Source of the DNA: Vicinamibacterales bacterium
GTDB lineage: Bacteria > Acidobacteriota > Vicinamibacteria > Vicinamibacterales > Fen-181
Direction: 5' to 3'
Assembly (NCBI GenBank): GCA_036504215.1
Contig: DASXVO010000059.1
Coordinates: 248,001-312,000, forward strand
DNA length: 64,000 nucleotides
Positions 8,861 to 17,318 of this stretch are shown here, one piece after another; positions within the stretch are counted from its first letter, which is position 1, and each line of letters begins with the position of its first letter. The position numbers were made by a program, and so were the translations under genes. Under the pieces are notes generated by a model. That model was not told the origin of the DNA. It saw nothing but the letters and a program-made list of their open reading frames with translations, and searched no databases.

Positions 8861-11350
8861 CTATTCGTGCCTCAGCGCCAGCATCGGATCGACCTGTGCG
8901 GCGTGGCGGGCCGGCACGTATCCGGACACGAGGGCAACCGCAAGCAGCGTGACGGTCGAGCCAATCAGCGTCGCCGGGTCGGTCGGCGCGACGCTGAATA
9001 ACTGAGCCTGGATCAGCCGACTGACAGCCATGGCGGCCGGAAGGCCGATGGCCACGCCGACAACAGCCAGCGTCGTCACCTCGCGCATCACGAGCCAGAC
9101 CACGCTGGACTGCGCGGCCCCGAGCGCCATGCGGAGACCAATCTCCCGGGTGCGGCGCGCGACGGCGTAGCTCATCACGCCGTAGAGTCCGATCGCTGCC
9201 AGCAGTGTCGCGAGCGCGCCGAAGGACGCCGACAGCAGCGACACCATCCGCTCGAGGAACAGCGACTCGTCGGCCACCACCTGCATCGTCTTCACGTCGA
9301 ACACCGGAATGGCCGCATCGAGCTGACTCGCCACCCGTCGCAGCGAGTCGCCGGTGACGCCCGTATCGCCGGCCGTCCTCACGAAGAAGGACATCTGCCC
9401 GAGGTCCGGGTCCTGCTGATACGGGATGTAGACGACGCGGGCAATCTCTTCACGCAGGCTCGTGTCGCGGCCATCCTTGGCGACGGCCACGATTTCGATG
9501 TCCGTTGCCGTGGCGCGCCGGAAGCCGAAGCGTCGGCCGATTGGATTCGAGTTCCCGAAGAAGTAGTGCGCCATCTTCTCGCTGATGATTGCGACCTTCG
9601 GCGCCCCGGCCCCGTCAGCGTCCGTGAACTCGCGACCGGCGATCAGGGGAATCCCCATCGTCCGGAAGAAGTCCGGACCGACGCTGTTCACGTGCGGGTT
9701 CATGTCCTCGCCCTCTTTCGCCTGATAGCCGTCGACCGTGATGGTGGACATGGTCAGGTTGTCCGTCAGCGGTGTGGTCGAGGCCAGCGACACGCTTCGG
9801 ATGCCAGGCTGCTTGGCGAGGCGCTCCTGCAGACGCTGGTAGAAGCCGCGGATCTGTTCAGTCGAGTAGCCGTTGAGCGCGGGATCGAGCGAGAAGGTGA
9901 CGAGGTGGTCGACCTGGAACCCGGGATTGAGCGAGCGCAGATTCCACAGGCTCCGCGCAAACAGGCCGGCGCCGATCAGGAGCAGCAGCGAAAGCGCCAC
10001 CTGTGTGATCACGAGGCCCTTTCGGAGGCGCACGTGACCGGTGCTCACGACCGAGCCGCCTTCCTCCTTCAGTGCCGGCACGAGCTGAGGGCGTGCTGTC
10101 TGCCACGCCGGCGCCAGGCCGAACAGGACGCCCGTCAGCAACGACACGACCAGGGCGAAGCCCAGCACCCGAGCGTCGGGCGTCGAGGTGAAGGCGCGCG
10201 CGGCGTTGTCGAATGGCAAGATGGTCAGGAGCAAATCGCCCGACCAGATCGCCACCAGCACGCCGATGGCGCCGCCGAGCACCGCGAGCAGGAGGCTCTC
10301 GACGAGCAACTGGCCGACAATCCTCGACCGCGAGGCGCCGAGCGCGAGCCGGATGGCGACTTCGCGCTGACGAGATGGGGAGCGGGCCATGAGCAGGTTG
10401 GCGACGTTCGCACAGGCGATGAGCAGCACGAGCCCCACCATCGACATCAGGAGGATGAGCGGGGCCGAGAACTGGTCGCGAAGCGGCGACAGGCCTTTGT
10501 GGCCCGGGAGCAGGAGCAGGCGCGTGTCGAGGAACCCCTTGCGGAAGCGCGCCGAGGTTGTCGGCATCTCCTTCAATTCCTGCTCGCGGATCTGTCGGAA
10601 CAGGACGTTCATCTGCGCCTCGGCCTGTTCGCGCGAGACGTCCGGGCGCAGCCGCGCCATGACGTTGAGCCACATGTACCGGCGGGTGTCCAGGCCGTCG
10701 TAGACGGGCGTCATCTGCGCCTTCATCATCAGCGGCACGAAGACATCCGGAACGTACCCGACCTGAAGCCCGTTGAAGCCGGCTCCGGCCACGCCAACGA
10801 TCGTCATCGGATGCCCGTTCAGCCGGATCGTCCGCCCGACGACGGCCGGATCACGGGCGAAGCGCGTCGTCCAAAAGCCGTGCGCCAGCACCGCGATCGG
10901 GTGTCCGCCCGGCGCCTGCTCGTCGGCCGACGTGAAGAGGCGGCCATACGCGGGCGCAACGCCGAGCAGGGCGAAGTAATTGCCGCTGACGAGTTCGCCC
11001 CGCACGCGCTCCGACCGGCTCTCGTACAGCATGGTCAGCGGATAGGTTGCGCGCGCGAGCACGCCGCTGAAGACCCGGCCGCGGTCCCGGAAGTCGGTGT
11101 ACATCGGGTACGAGAACGCGTCCTCGCCGCCGTCGAAGCGGCCCCGGTTCGTACCCGGCGCGCCAAGTATCACCAATTGTGCCGGCTCTTTGACCGGGAG
11201 GGCCCGCAGGAGCACCTGGTCCATCAACGTGAAGATGGCCGTATTGGCGCCGATGCCAAGCGCCAGGGTCAAGACGACCACGAACGCAAAGCCGGGCGCC
11301 TTTACCAGCGTACGGGCGGCGTACTTCAGGTTCTGAACGAAGGTGGTCAT
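8861..11350 (-). CDS. ADOP-type ABC transporter permease (MacB/FtsX-like)
   Basis: This is an 829-residue inner-membrane protein with the layout of acidobacterial duplicated orphan permeases. A first membrane helix near residues 20-40 carries the signature LTLALGIGANTAIF. It is followed by a MacB-type periplasmic core domain (~50-245), an FtsX domain of three helices (~285-420), a fourth pair of helices, a second periplasmic core (~460-665) and a C-terminal FtsX domain (~700-825) with the motif ARRTREIGLRMALGA. No ATPase gene is next to it, as is usual for this group. The substrate is unknown; MacB relatives move antibiotics, lipoproteins or peptides. TGGAGG lies just before the ATG. Confidence 0.9.
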   Translation of the reverse strand: MTTFVQNLKYAARTLVKAPGFAFVVVLTLALGIGANTAIFTLMDQVLLRALPVKEPAQLVILGAPGTNRGRFDGGEDAFSYPMYTDFRDRGRVFSGVLARATYPLTMLYESRSERVRGELVSGNYFALLGVAPAYGRLFTSADEQAPGGHPIAVLAHGFWTTRFARDPAVVGRTIRLNGHPMTIVGVAGAGFNGLQVGYVPDVFVPLMMKAQMTPVYDGLDTRRYMWLNVMARLRPDVSREQAEAQMNVLFRQIREQELKEMPTTSARFRKGFLDTRLLLLPGHKGLSPLRDQFSAPLILLMSMVGLVLLIACANVANLLMARSPSRQREVAIRLALGASRSRIVGQLLVESLLLAVLGGAIGVLVAIWSGDLLLTILPFDNAARAFTSTPDARVLGFALVVSLLTGVLFGLAPAWQTARPQLVPALKEEGGSVVSTGHVRLRKGLVITQVALSLLLLIGAGLFARSLWNLRSLNPGFQVDHLVTFSLDPALNGYSTEQIRGFYQRLQERLAKQPGIRSVSLASTTPLTDNLTMSTITVDGYQAKEGEDMNPHVNSVGPDFFRTMGIPLIAGREFTDADGAGAPKVAIISEKMAHYFFGNSNPIGRRFGFRRATATDIEIVAVAKDGRDTSLREEIARVVYIPYQQDPDLGQMSFFVRTAGDTGVTGDSLRRVASQLDAAIPVFDVKTMQVVADESLFLERMVSLLSASFGALATLLAAIGLYGVMSYAVARRTREIGLRMALGAAQSSVVWLVMREVTTLAVVGVAIGLPAAMAVSRLIQAQLFSVAPTDPATLIGSTVTLLAVALVSGYVPARHAAQVDPMLALRHE

Positions 11351-11526
11351 CCGGAAACCTCCAGTGCGGAAGGGACAAGAGCGAAAGACGGGCCACGATC
11401 AAGATGCAGCCTAACCAGCTGCCAATACAGACGTTAGGGTCTGCCGTCCCTCGCGGCGGCTCCCCGGGACCGTCCGGGAGCGAACAACGACGGGCCGTTT
11501 CCGAACGCCGGTGATACCATTCGCCC

Positions 11527-12282
11527 GTGGCGTTGGTTGCAATTCTGGGACTCGTGCTGGCTGTCGTCGGCGCGTTGTCGGCGCTCGCGCTGCTCGTTCA
11601 CGGCTGGCTCACGCGCTCGCCCCGCGCGGTGGGCCACGTCTCTCTCTCGGTGCTCTGCTACAACCTGTGGCTGGCGGCCTGGTTCCTGTTCGAGTGCCTG
11701 CGCCTGTGGGTGCTCACGCAGATGGAGCCCGTGACCGCGCTGCGGCTGGTGGCTTTCCTGTTGCTGAACGCCAGCCTCCTGTCGATTGGGTGGCTCTACG
11801 CATGGATTGCAGCCACCGACGAGGCGCTGCCAAGCCGCCCGGGGCGGATTGCCCGGCGTCTCGCACTTGTCGGCGGCCTGGGCACGGCGGCGCTCCTGGT
11901 GGTGGGGTGGAGCGCCTACCATTTCAACAGCGACGGTGTGCTGTTCATCCTGCTGCGGCGCGTGATCGGGCTGACCGTGTATCCGGTCGCGCTCGTTGTG
12001 GCCATCCAGATGCAGCGCAAGGCGCCGCTCATGCAGCATGCCGAGTGGCGCCGCGCGCTCGGCATGCTGGCGCGGTTCTACGTGCCGCTGTTTGCGGTGT
12101 TGTTCGTTTTCGCCCTGTTCCGCGACCGCCTGGGTGCGATCTCACCCATCCTGCCGCTGGCCCTCGACGCCACCCTCGACATCGTCTACACGACGTTCAC
12201 GGTGCTGTGGGTAGTCCGACTGGACGCGCACGCACTGGTGCGCGATCCCCATGACGCCCGCACGGCCGCCCCCTCGGCATGA
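11527..12282 (+). CDS. Polytopic membrane protein of unknown function
   Basis: This is a 251-residue protein with about seven hydrophobic helices (near residues 3-25, 40-62, 72-95, 110-130, 140-160, 185-205 and 210-230). Its last 20 residues are polar. The start is GTG at 11527 and has no clear Shine-Dalgarno sequence. The topology recalls 7TM sensor modules that precede kinase domains, but there is no attached output domain. I do not recognise a family. It converges with the gamma-glutamyltransferase gene, 19 bases apart. Confidence 0.7.
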   Translation: MALVAILGLVLAVVGALSALALLVHGWLTRSPRAVGHVSLSVLCYNLWLAAWFLFECLRLWVLTQMEPVTALRLVAFLLLNASLLSIGWLYAWIAATDEALPSRPGRIARRLALVGGLGTAALLVVGWSAYHFNSDGVLFILLRRVIGLTVYPVALVVAIQMQRKAPLMQHAEWRRALGMLARFYVPLFAVLFVFALFRDRLGAISPILPLALDATLDIVYTTFTVLWVVRLDAHALVRDPHDARTAAPSA

Positions 12283-12301
12283 CAGCGCGACAGCGCACCG
12301 C

Positions 12302-14143
12302 TCACCACGCTATCCCGTAATCCTCTCCATGATTGCTCGACCCTCCCCACATGGTCCCGTGGAGCCGGTCGAAGAAGATGGCGTTGATGGGTCCCGAGGT
12401 CAGCTTCTGGTAGTCCAGCTTGTAGCCACGCCGCGCGAGGTCCCCGCGAACCCACGGCGGCATGTCGTCGTTGAGCGTCAAGCGGCCAGGCTCGGCCTTG
12501 TGGTCGCCGAACGTGCTGTGCATCTGGTAGCTGTTGAAATTGGCTGCCTCGGTCGCCTGCTGCACGTTCATTCCGAACTCGACGACGTTGAGGAAGAACT
12601 GAAGGAGGTTCTGATCCTGCGTGTCGCCGCCCTGCACCGCGAACGCGAGGTACGGCTTTCCGTCCTTCAGCGCAAGACTCGGCGTCAGCGTGGAGCGCGG
12701 GCGCTTACCGGGCGTGACCACGTTGAACGGGCACATCGCCTCGTCGAGCACGAAGGCCTGCATCCGCTGGCTCATGCCAATGCCGGTGGTGCCGGCAATC
12801 GTCGCGGGAATCCAGCCGCCGCTCGGCGTGACGGACACGACCCAGCCCTGTTCGTCCGCCGCCTCGATGGACGTCGTGCCGGCGGTGAAGGACTCTTCGA
12901 ACGAGCGGTCGCCCTCCGCGCCGGTCGGCTTGGGTGGTGGTGGCGGCCAACTGGCCAGCAGCTTCGAGTACGGATTCGTGCCGTTCTGGAACGGGTACGG
13001 GTCGCCCGGCTTGATGGTTGGATCGTTGCGATCCCAGTTGATCAGTTTGGACCGTTCACGGGCGTAGTCCTTCGAGAGCAACCCCTTGATCGGCGTCGCC
13101 GGCGGCATGTACGGATCGCCGTAGTAGAAATCGCGGTCCGCGTACGTCAGGTTCATCACCTGGTAGAGCGTGTGGATGTAGCGGGCGCTGTTGTAGCCCA
13201 TGGACTTCAGATCCATCGGCTCGAGCATGTTGAGCGCCTGCAGCATGACGGGGCCCTGCACCCAGGTGGTCAGCTTGTAGACGTCGATCCCCTTGTAGTT
13301 GCTGGCGACCGGTTCCTCGAGGTGGACCTTCCAGTTGGCAAGATCGTCGAGTGTGTGGAGGCCGCCCAACTCCCTGGATCCGCGAACGAAGTCGCGCGCG
13401 ATGTCGCCCTTGTAGAACCGGTCATAGGCGGCGTAGATCGCATCCTTCCTGTTCTTGCCTGAGGCGAGGGCCTGCTGTTCGGCGTCCACCAGCTTGCGTA
13501 GCGTGGCCGCGAGATCGCCCTGCTTGAAGACCTCGCCAGGCTGGGGCGCCTCGCGCGTTTCGCCGGGGTGGGTGAGGAAGACCTTCGCCGACGGGGGCCA
13601 CTTCTTGATTTCCTTCTTCTGTCGCTCGATCGCGTCGGCCGCCTGCTGCTCGATCGGGTACCCGTCAGCCATCTGGATCGCCGGCGCCAGCACATCCTTC
13701 AGGCTCATCGTGCCGAACTCCGCGAGCATCGTCATCAGGCCGCCCGGCGTGCCCGGAGTGACGGCCGCCAGCGGGCCGTATTCGGGCGGATAGGCCATGC
13801 CCTTGGCGCGGAAGAACTCGGGAGTGGCGCCCGTCGGTGCGACGCCGAGCGCGTTGATGCCGATCACCTTTCCGGTATGTGGATTGTAGATGAGCGCCTG
13901 GGTTTCGCCGCCCCAGCCGAGCGTATCCCACATGGTGCAGACCGCTGCGAGCATGGCGCAGGTCGCGTCAACAGCGTTGCCACCCTTTTGGAAGATCATC
14001 GCGCCGGCCGTTGCGCCAAGCGGCTTGCCGGTCACGGCGACCCAGTGCCGTCCGTGCAGCACCGGCTTCACCGTTCGCTGCGCGGTCACCGCGACGCCAA
14101 GGACGACCAGGAGCGGCAGGACGAAGAGGAGACGGAGTTTCAT
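12302..14143 (-). CDS. ggt: Gamma-glutamyltransferase family protein
   Basis: This is a 613-residue exported Ntn-hydrolase of the gamma-glutamyltranspeptidase family, which transfers or hydrolyses gamma-glutamyl groups of glutathione and similar compounds. A signal peptide (to about residue 21) is followed by the family start GGNAVDATCAMLAA and the PGTPGG motif. The self-cleaving threonine is Thr423 in AGTTSIEAAD, which splits the precursor into large and small subunits. The usual TTHxSVVD sequence is altered after the two threonines, and the usual GSPGGSRI loop reads AVQGGDTQ. Only the GG pair of that loop remains. Donor preference may therefore differ from that of classical enzymes. No strong ribosome site is visible before the ATG. 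Confidence 0.88.
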   Translation of the reverse strand: MKLRLLFVLPLLVVLGVAVTAQRTVKPVLHGRHWVAVTGKPLGATAGAMIFQKGGNAVDATCAMLAAVCTMWDTLGWGGETQALIYNPHTGKVIGINALGVAPTGATPEFFRAKGMAYPPEYGPLAAVTPGTPGGLMTMLAEFGTMSLKDVLAPAIQMADGYPIEQQAADAIERQKKEIKKWPPSAKVFLTHPGETREAPQPGEVFKQGDLAATLRKLVDAEQQALASGKNRKDAIYAAYDRFYKGDIARDFVRGSRELGGLHTLDDLANWKVHLEEPVASNYKGIDVYKLTTWVQGPVMLQALNMLEPMDLKSMGYNSARYIHTLYQVMNLTYADRDFYYGDPYMPPATPIKGLLSKDYARERSKLINWDRNDPTIKPGDPYPFQNGTNPYSKLLASWPPPPPKPTGAEGDRSFEESFTAGTTSIEAADEQGWVVSVTPSGGWIPATIAGTTGIGMSQRMQAFVLDEAMCPFNVVTPGKRPRSTLTPSLALKDGKPYLAFAVQGGDTQDQNLLQFFLNVVEFGMNVQQATEAANFNSYQMHSTFGDHKAEPGRLTLNDDMPPWVRGDLARRGYKLDYQKLTSGPINAIFFDRLHGTMWGGSSNHGEDYGIAW

Positions 14144-14209
14144 GGGGGAACTTTACTACAGGAGCGGAGAGTCGGTCCTGCTACAATCCGTCCGTCACTG
14201 GAGGTCCTG

Positions 14210-14992
14210 ATGGAACTGCGGATGTACCAGATCGATGCGTTTGCCGATCGGCTCTTCAGCGGGAACCCGGCGGCCGTCTGTCCGCTCGAGTCGTGGCTTC
14301 CGGACGAGGTCATGCAGCAAATCGCGGCGGAGAACAACCTCGCCGAGACGGCGTTCTACATTCGGCACGACGGCGGCTTCGATCTCCGCTGGTTCACGCC
14401 GGCTGTCGAAGTCGATCTGTGCGGACACGCCACGCTGGCCGCGGCGCACGTGGTCTTCACCCACGATTGCTTTCCCCACGACACGATCCAGTTCACGTCG
14501 AAGAGCGGGATTCTGCGCGTTCGGCGCGACGGCGATCGGCTCGTGCTCGACTTTCCCGTGGACACGGTTGAACCGGTGACCGTGCCGCAGATCCTGATCG
14601 ACGCGCTCGGTCGCGAGCCCATCGAGTCCTACAGGGGCAAGACGGATTACATGCTCGTCTACGGCGTCGAGGAGCACGTGGCCGGACTCACACCCGACCT
14701 CGTCGATCTGGCCACCGTGCCGGCGCGCGGCATCATCGTCACGGCACCCGGCCGCCAGGTGGACTTCGTGTCGCGGTTCTTCGCACCGCAGGTCGGCGTG
14801 CCGGAGGATCCCGTGACCGGGTCGGCACACACGACGCTGACGCCCTACTGGGCCGCCCGCCTCGGCAAGAACGAGTTGACGGCCCGCCAGTTGTCGAAGC
14901 GTCAGGGCAGCCTGCGCTGTACGCTCGTCGGCAACCGCGTCGACATCGCGGGTCGGGCCGTGCCGTATCTGGAAGGCACGATCACGATCTAA
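14210..14992 (+). CDS. PhzF family isomerase
   Basis: This 260-residue cytoplasmic protein has the duplicated hot-dog-like fold of the PhzF/diaminopimelate-epimerase-like family. Family marks are FSGNPAAVC (residues 16-24), the catalytic Glu46 in NNLAETAF, the DLCGHATLAAAHV block near residue 70 and EDPVTGSAH near residue 205. PhzF itself isomerises a phenazine precursor, but most family members have unknown substrates and no phenazine genes are present here. ATG 14210 was chosen for the GGAGG just upstream. The stop codon overlaps that of the convergent AIM24 gene. Confidence 0.92.
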   Translation: MELRMYQIDAFADRLFSGNPAAVCPLESWLPDEVMQQIAAENNLAETAFYIRHDGGFDLRWFTPAVEVDLCGHATLAAAHVVFTHDCFPHDTIQFTSKSGILRVRRDGDRLVLDFPVDTVEPVTVPQILIDALGREPIESYRGKTDYMLVYGVEEHVAGLTPDLVDLATVPARGIIVTAPGRQVDFVSRFFAPQVGVPEDPVTGSAHTTLTPYWAARLGKNELTARQLSKRQGSLRCTLVGNRVDIAGRAVPYLEGTITI

Positions 14993-16071
14993 TCGGATCC
15001 GAGGATCCGTCCGAGCCCGACATTCCCGAGCACCGACCCTTCTTCCTTGCCCCCCTTGCCGATGCCGGGGATGGCCTTGTAGATCCGGTCCGCGAGCCGG
15101 CTGAGCGGCAGCGACTGGAGCCATACCTTGCCGGGCCCGGTCAGTGTCGCGAAGAAGAGTCCTTCGCCGCCGAAGAGCGCCGTCTTGACCCCGCCGACCA
15201 ACTGCACATCGTAGTTCACCGACTGCTGGAGGGCGACAATGCAGCCGGTGTCGACACGAAGGGTTTCACCGACCGCCAGGTCGTAGGAGTGAACCGTGCC
15301 GCCCGCGTGCGCGAACACCAGGCCGTCGCCGTCGAGTCTCTGCATGATGAAGCCCTCACCGCCGAACAGGCCCACCCCGATCTTCTTCTGGAAGGCGATG
15401 CCAATCGACACGCCCTTGGCCGCGCAGAGATACGAGTCCTTCTGGCAGATGAGCGTGCCACCCAGCTTGGAGAGATCCATCGGCAGGATCTTGCCGGCGT
15501 ACGGCGCGGCGAAGGCGACGCGCTCGACACCGCGACCACCAGCGTTGGTGAACACCGTCATGAACAGGCTCTCGCCGGTGAGGAGGCGCTTGCCCGCACC
15601 GAGAAGCGCGCCCATGAGGCCGCCCTGCTGCTGCCGGCCGCTGCCGTCGCCAAACACCGTTTCCATCTGGACCCCGCCGGTCATGAACATCATCGCGCCC
15701 GCCTCGGCGACGACGCTCTCACCGGGATCCAGGTAGATCTCGACGAACTGCATCTCGTTCCCGTACACCTTGAACTCGATTTCGTTCGCACGCCGGTCGG
15801 GCGCGGGTGCCGCCGGGCTGACGGCCGGGCCCAATGCTGAGCTGGCTGCCTGGCTGGACGCTGGACCGGCGACCGGAGGTGGCGCAGCCAGATGCGAAGC
15901 AAGCTGGGGTACTGCCGATACGGGCGTCCAGTTCGTCATGCCGGCGGTGAACACGAGCGTGCCGCCGTCGGCGGCCCCGGTCTGAACGCGCCGGACGATC
16001 TCTTCCTCACTGACAGGGCCCACCTGCTGTCCACCCACCGCGATGTACCACTGCTGCTCGGTCCCGGGCAT
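14989..16071 (-). CDS. GYF_2-AIM24 (TIGR00266) family protein
   Basis: This is a 360-residue cytoplasmic protein. Residues ~6-60 form a GYF_2-type module (WYIAVGGQQVGPVSEEEI) that usually mediates protein contacts. An Ala/Pro linker (~62-95) follows. Residues ~100-330 are an AIM24 domain, with NEIEFKVYGNEMQFVEIYL at its start and repeated Gly-rich strands such as GLFGGEGFIMQRLDGDGLVF. The biochemical role of AIM24 proteins in bacteria is unknown. AAGGAGGAG precedes the ATG. The 3' end overlaps the stop of phzF by 4 bases on the opposite strand. Confidence 0.88.
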   Translation of the reverse strand: MPGTEQQWYIAVGGQQVGPVSEEEIVRRVQTGAADGGTLVFTAGMTNWTPVSAVPQLASHLAAPPPVAGPASSQAASSALGPAVSPAAPAPDRRANEIEFKVYGNEMQFVEIYLDPGESVVAEAGAMMFMTGGVQMETVFGDGSGRQQQGGLMGALLGAGKRLLTGESLFMTVFTNAGGRGVERVAFAAPYAGKILPMDLSKLGGTLICQKDSYLCAAKGVSIGIAFQKKIGVGLFGGEGFIMQRLDGDGLVFAHAGGTVHSYDLAVGETLRVDTGCIVALQQSVNYDVQLVGGVKTALFGGEGLFFATLTGPGKVWLQSLPLSRLADRIYKAIPGIGKGGKEEGSVLGNVGLGRILGSD

Positions 16072-16262
16072 GGCTCCTCCTTGTGACGCGTGTCCCTCGC
16101 GTGGCCAGCGTTCGTTCGGTCAGTGCATGGATACGAGGTCTGACCTGTCCGGGTTGCACGCGCTGCCGTCCGCTCCTATATCTATACCTGATCCATACCT
16201 GCAGGACGCGACCCGCTCATTCAGCATTGGACGTCTGCGCACACCGGAGTGGTGAATATTTC

Positions 16263-16300
16263 AACACTCCATGTTGACAATTGCAGTGTTCAATTGTAGA
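16263..16300 (+). promoter_or_regulatory. Candidate promoter and operator upstream of the multihaem cytochrome gene
   Basis: In the 302-base gap before the cytochrome gene there is a TTGACA box (16274-16279) and a TGTAGA box (16295-16300), 15 bases apart. Two dyads overlap it: AACACT (16263-16268) with AGTGTT (16285-16290), and ACAATTG (16278-16284) with CAATTGT (16291-16297). Such placement would let a regulator block RNA polymerase. The remainder of 16072-16373 shows no gene. Confidence 0.5.
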
Positions 16301-16373
16301 GTCGTCGGTCGCCAAGTTCGCATCGTCCTACTAGCCCTGAACTAGTCGGGGCCTGACTTGAAAGGGAGTTCTT

Positions 16374-17315
16374 ATGCGCCTACCGTATCGGTTGCTGGCG
16401 CTGGCAGGGTTGGTGGTGCTGTTGACAAGCGGACTGGCCGCTGCCCAGGCGACACCACCGGCGGCGGCATGGAGTGCCTCCGACTGCCAGGCGTGCCACG
16501 AGAGAGTGCTTGGGCCACCATTCGCGCAGTCGCGCCACGCGAAAGTCGACCACAGCTGTGCGAACTGCCACGCCAATGTCGCTGAGCACGCCAAGGCTCA
16601 GATGAATGGCGACAAGAACGGTCCGGTGCCGTCGTTGAAGAAGCTGACCGCGCGTCAGGTCAACGACACCTGCCTGAAGTGCCACGAGAAGGCCAACCAG
16701 GCCAACTACATCTCCAGCATGCACGCGCGCCGCAATGTGGCCTGCACGTCCTGCCACAGCGTGCACGATGCGAAGTCGGTCAGGGCACAGCTGAAGACCA
16801 AGGTCGACTCCGAGACCTGCTTCACGTGCCACAAGTCCGAGCGCGCCAAGTCGCAGCGCACGTCGCACCACCCGGTCCGCGAGGGCAAGATGAACTGCAC
16901 GAGCTGCCACAACCCGCACGACGGCAGCCGCCCGAAGATGATCCTGGCGGATTCGGTCAATGACCTCTGCTACAAGTGCCACGCCGAGAAGCGCGGCCCG
17001 TTCCTGTTCGAGCACGCACCTGTTCGCGAGGAGTGCACGACCTGCCACGAGCCGCACGGGACGAATCACCGGCGCCTGCTCGCGCAGAAGCTTCCGAATC
17101 TCTGCTGGAACTGCCAATTCACGGGTTCCGGCCACTTCGCGCAGAACACCGGTGCCGACAACCACGGGACCGAACAAGGCAAGTACCAGGTGGCCCCGAG
17201 CGGAACCACGAACTTCCCGACGACCAACTCGCGGATGATCGAGAAATCGTGCAAGAACTGCCACGTGAACCTGCACGGCACCAACTCGCCTTCGGGCGCT
17301 GCTTTCTTGAGGTAA
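16374..17315 (+). CDS. MtrA/DmsE-type decahaem-like c-type cytochrome
   Basis: This 313-residue periplasmic cytochrome would carry electrons through an outer-membrane barrel. A Sec signal peptide ends near residue 24. There are nine canonical CxxCH haem sites (first at residues 38-42, last CKNCH near residue 296). A tenth CxxC at residues 244-247 is followed by Gln248 instead of His (CWNCQ). Length and site number match the MtrA, PioA and DmsE family. The gene for a matching MtrB/PioB barrel begins 3 bases after its stop, and its GAGG ribosome site lies at the end of this gene, so the two are co-translated. No outer-surface MtrC-like cytochrome or quinol oxidase is in the window, so the direction of electron flow is not shown. 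Confidence 0.9.
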   Translation: MRLPYRLLALAGLVVLLTSGLAAAQATPPAAAWSASDCQACHERVLGPPFAQSRHAKVDHSCANCHANVAEHAKAQMNGDKNGPVPSLKKLTARQVNDTCLKCHEKANQANYISSMHARRNVACTSCHSVHDAKSVRAQLKTKVDSETCFTCHKSERAKSQRTSHHPVREGKMNCTSCHNPHDGSRPKMILADSVNDLCYKCHAEKRGPFLFEHAPVREECTTCHEPHGTNHRRLLAQKLPNLCWNCQFTGSGHFAQNTGADNHGTEQGKYQVAPSGTTNFPTTNSRMIEKSCKNCHVNLHGTNSPSGAAFLR

Positions 17316-17318
17316 CCC

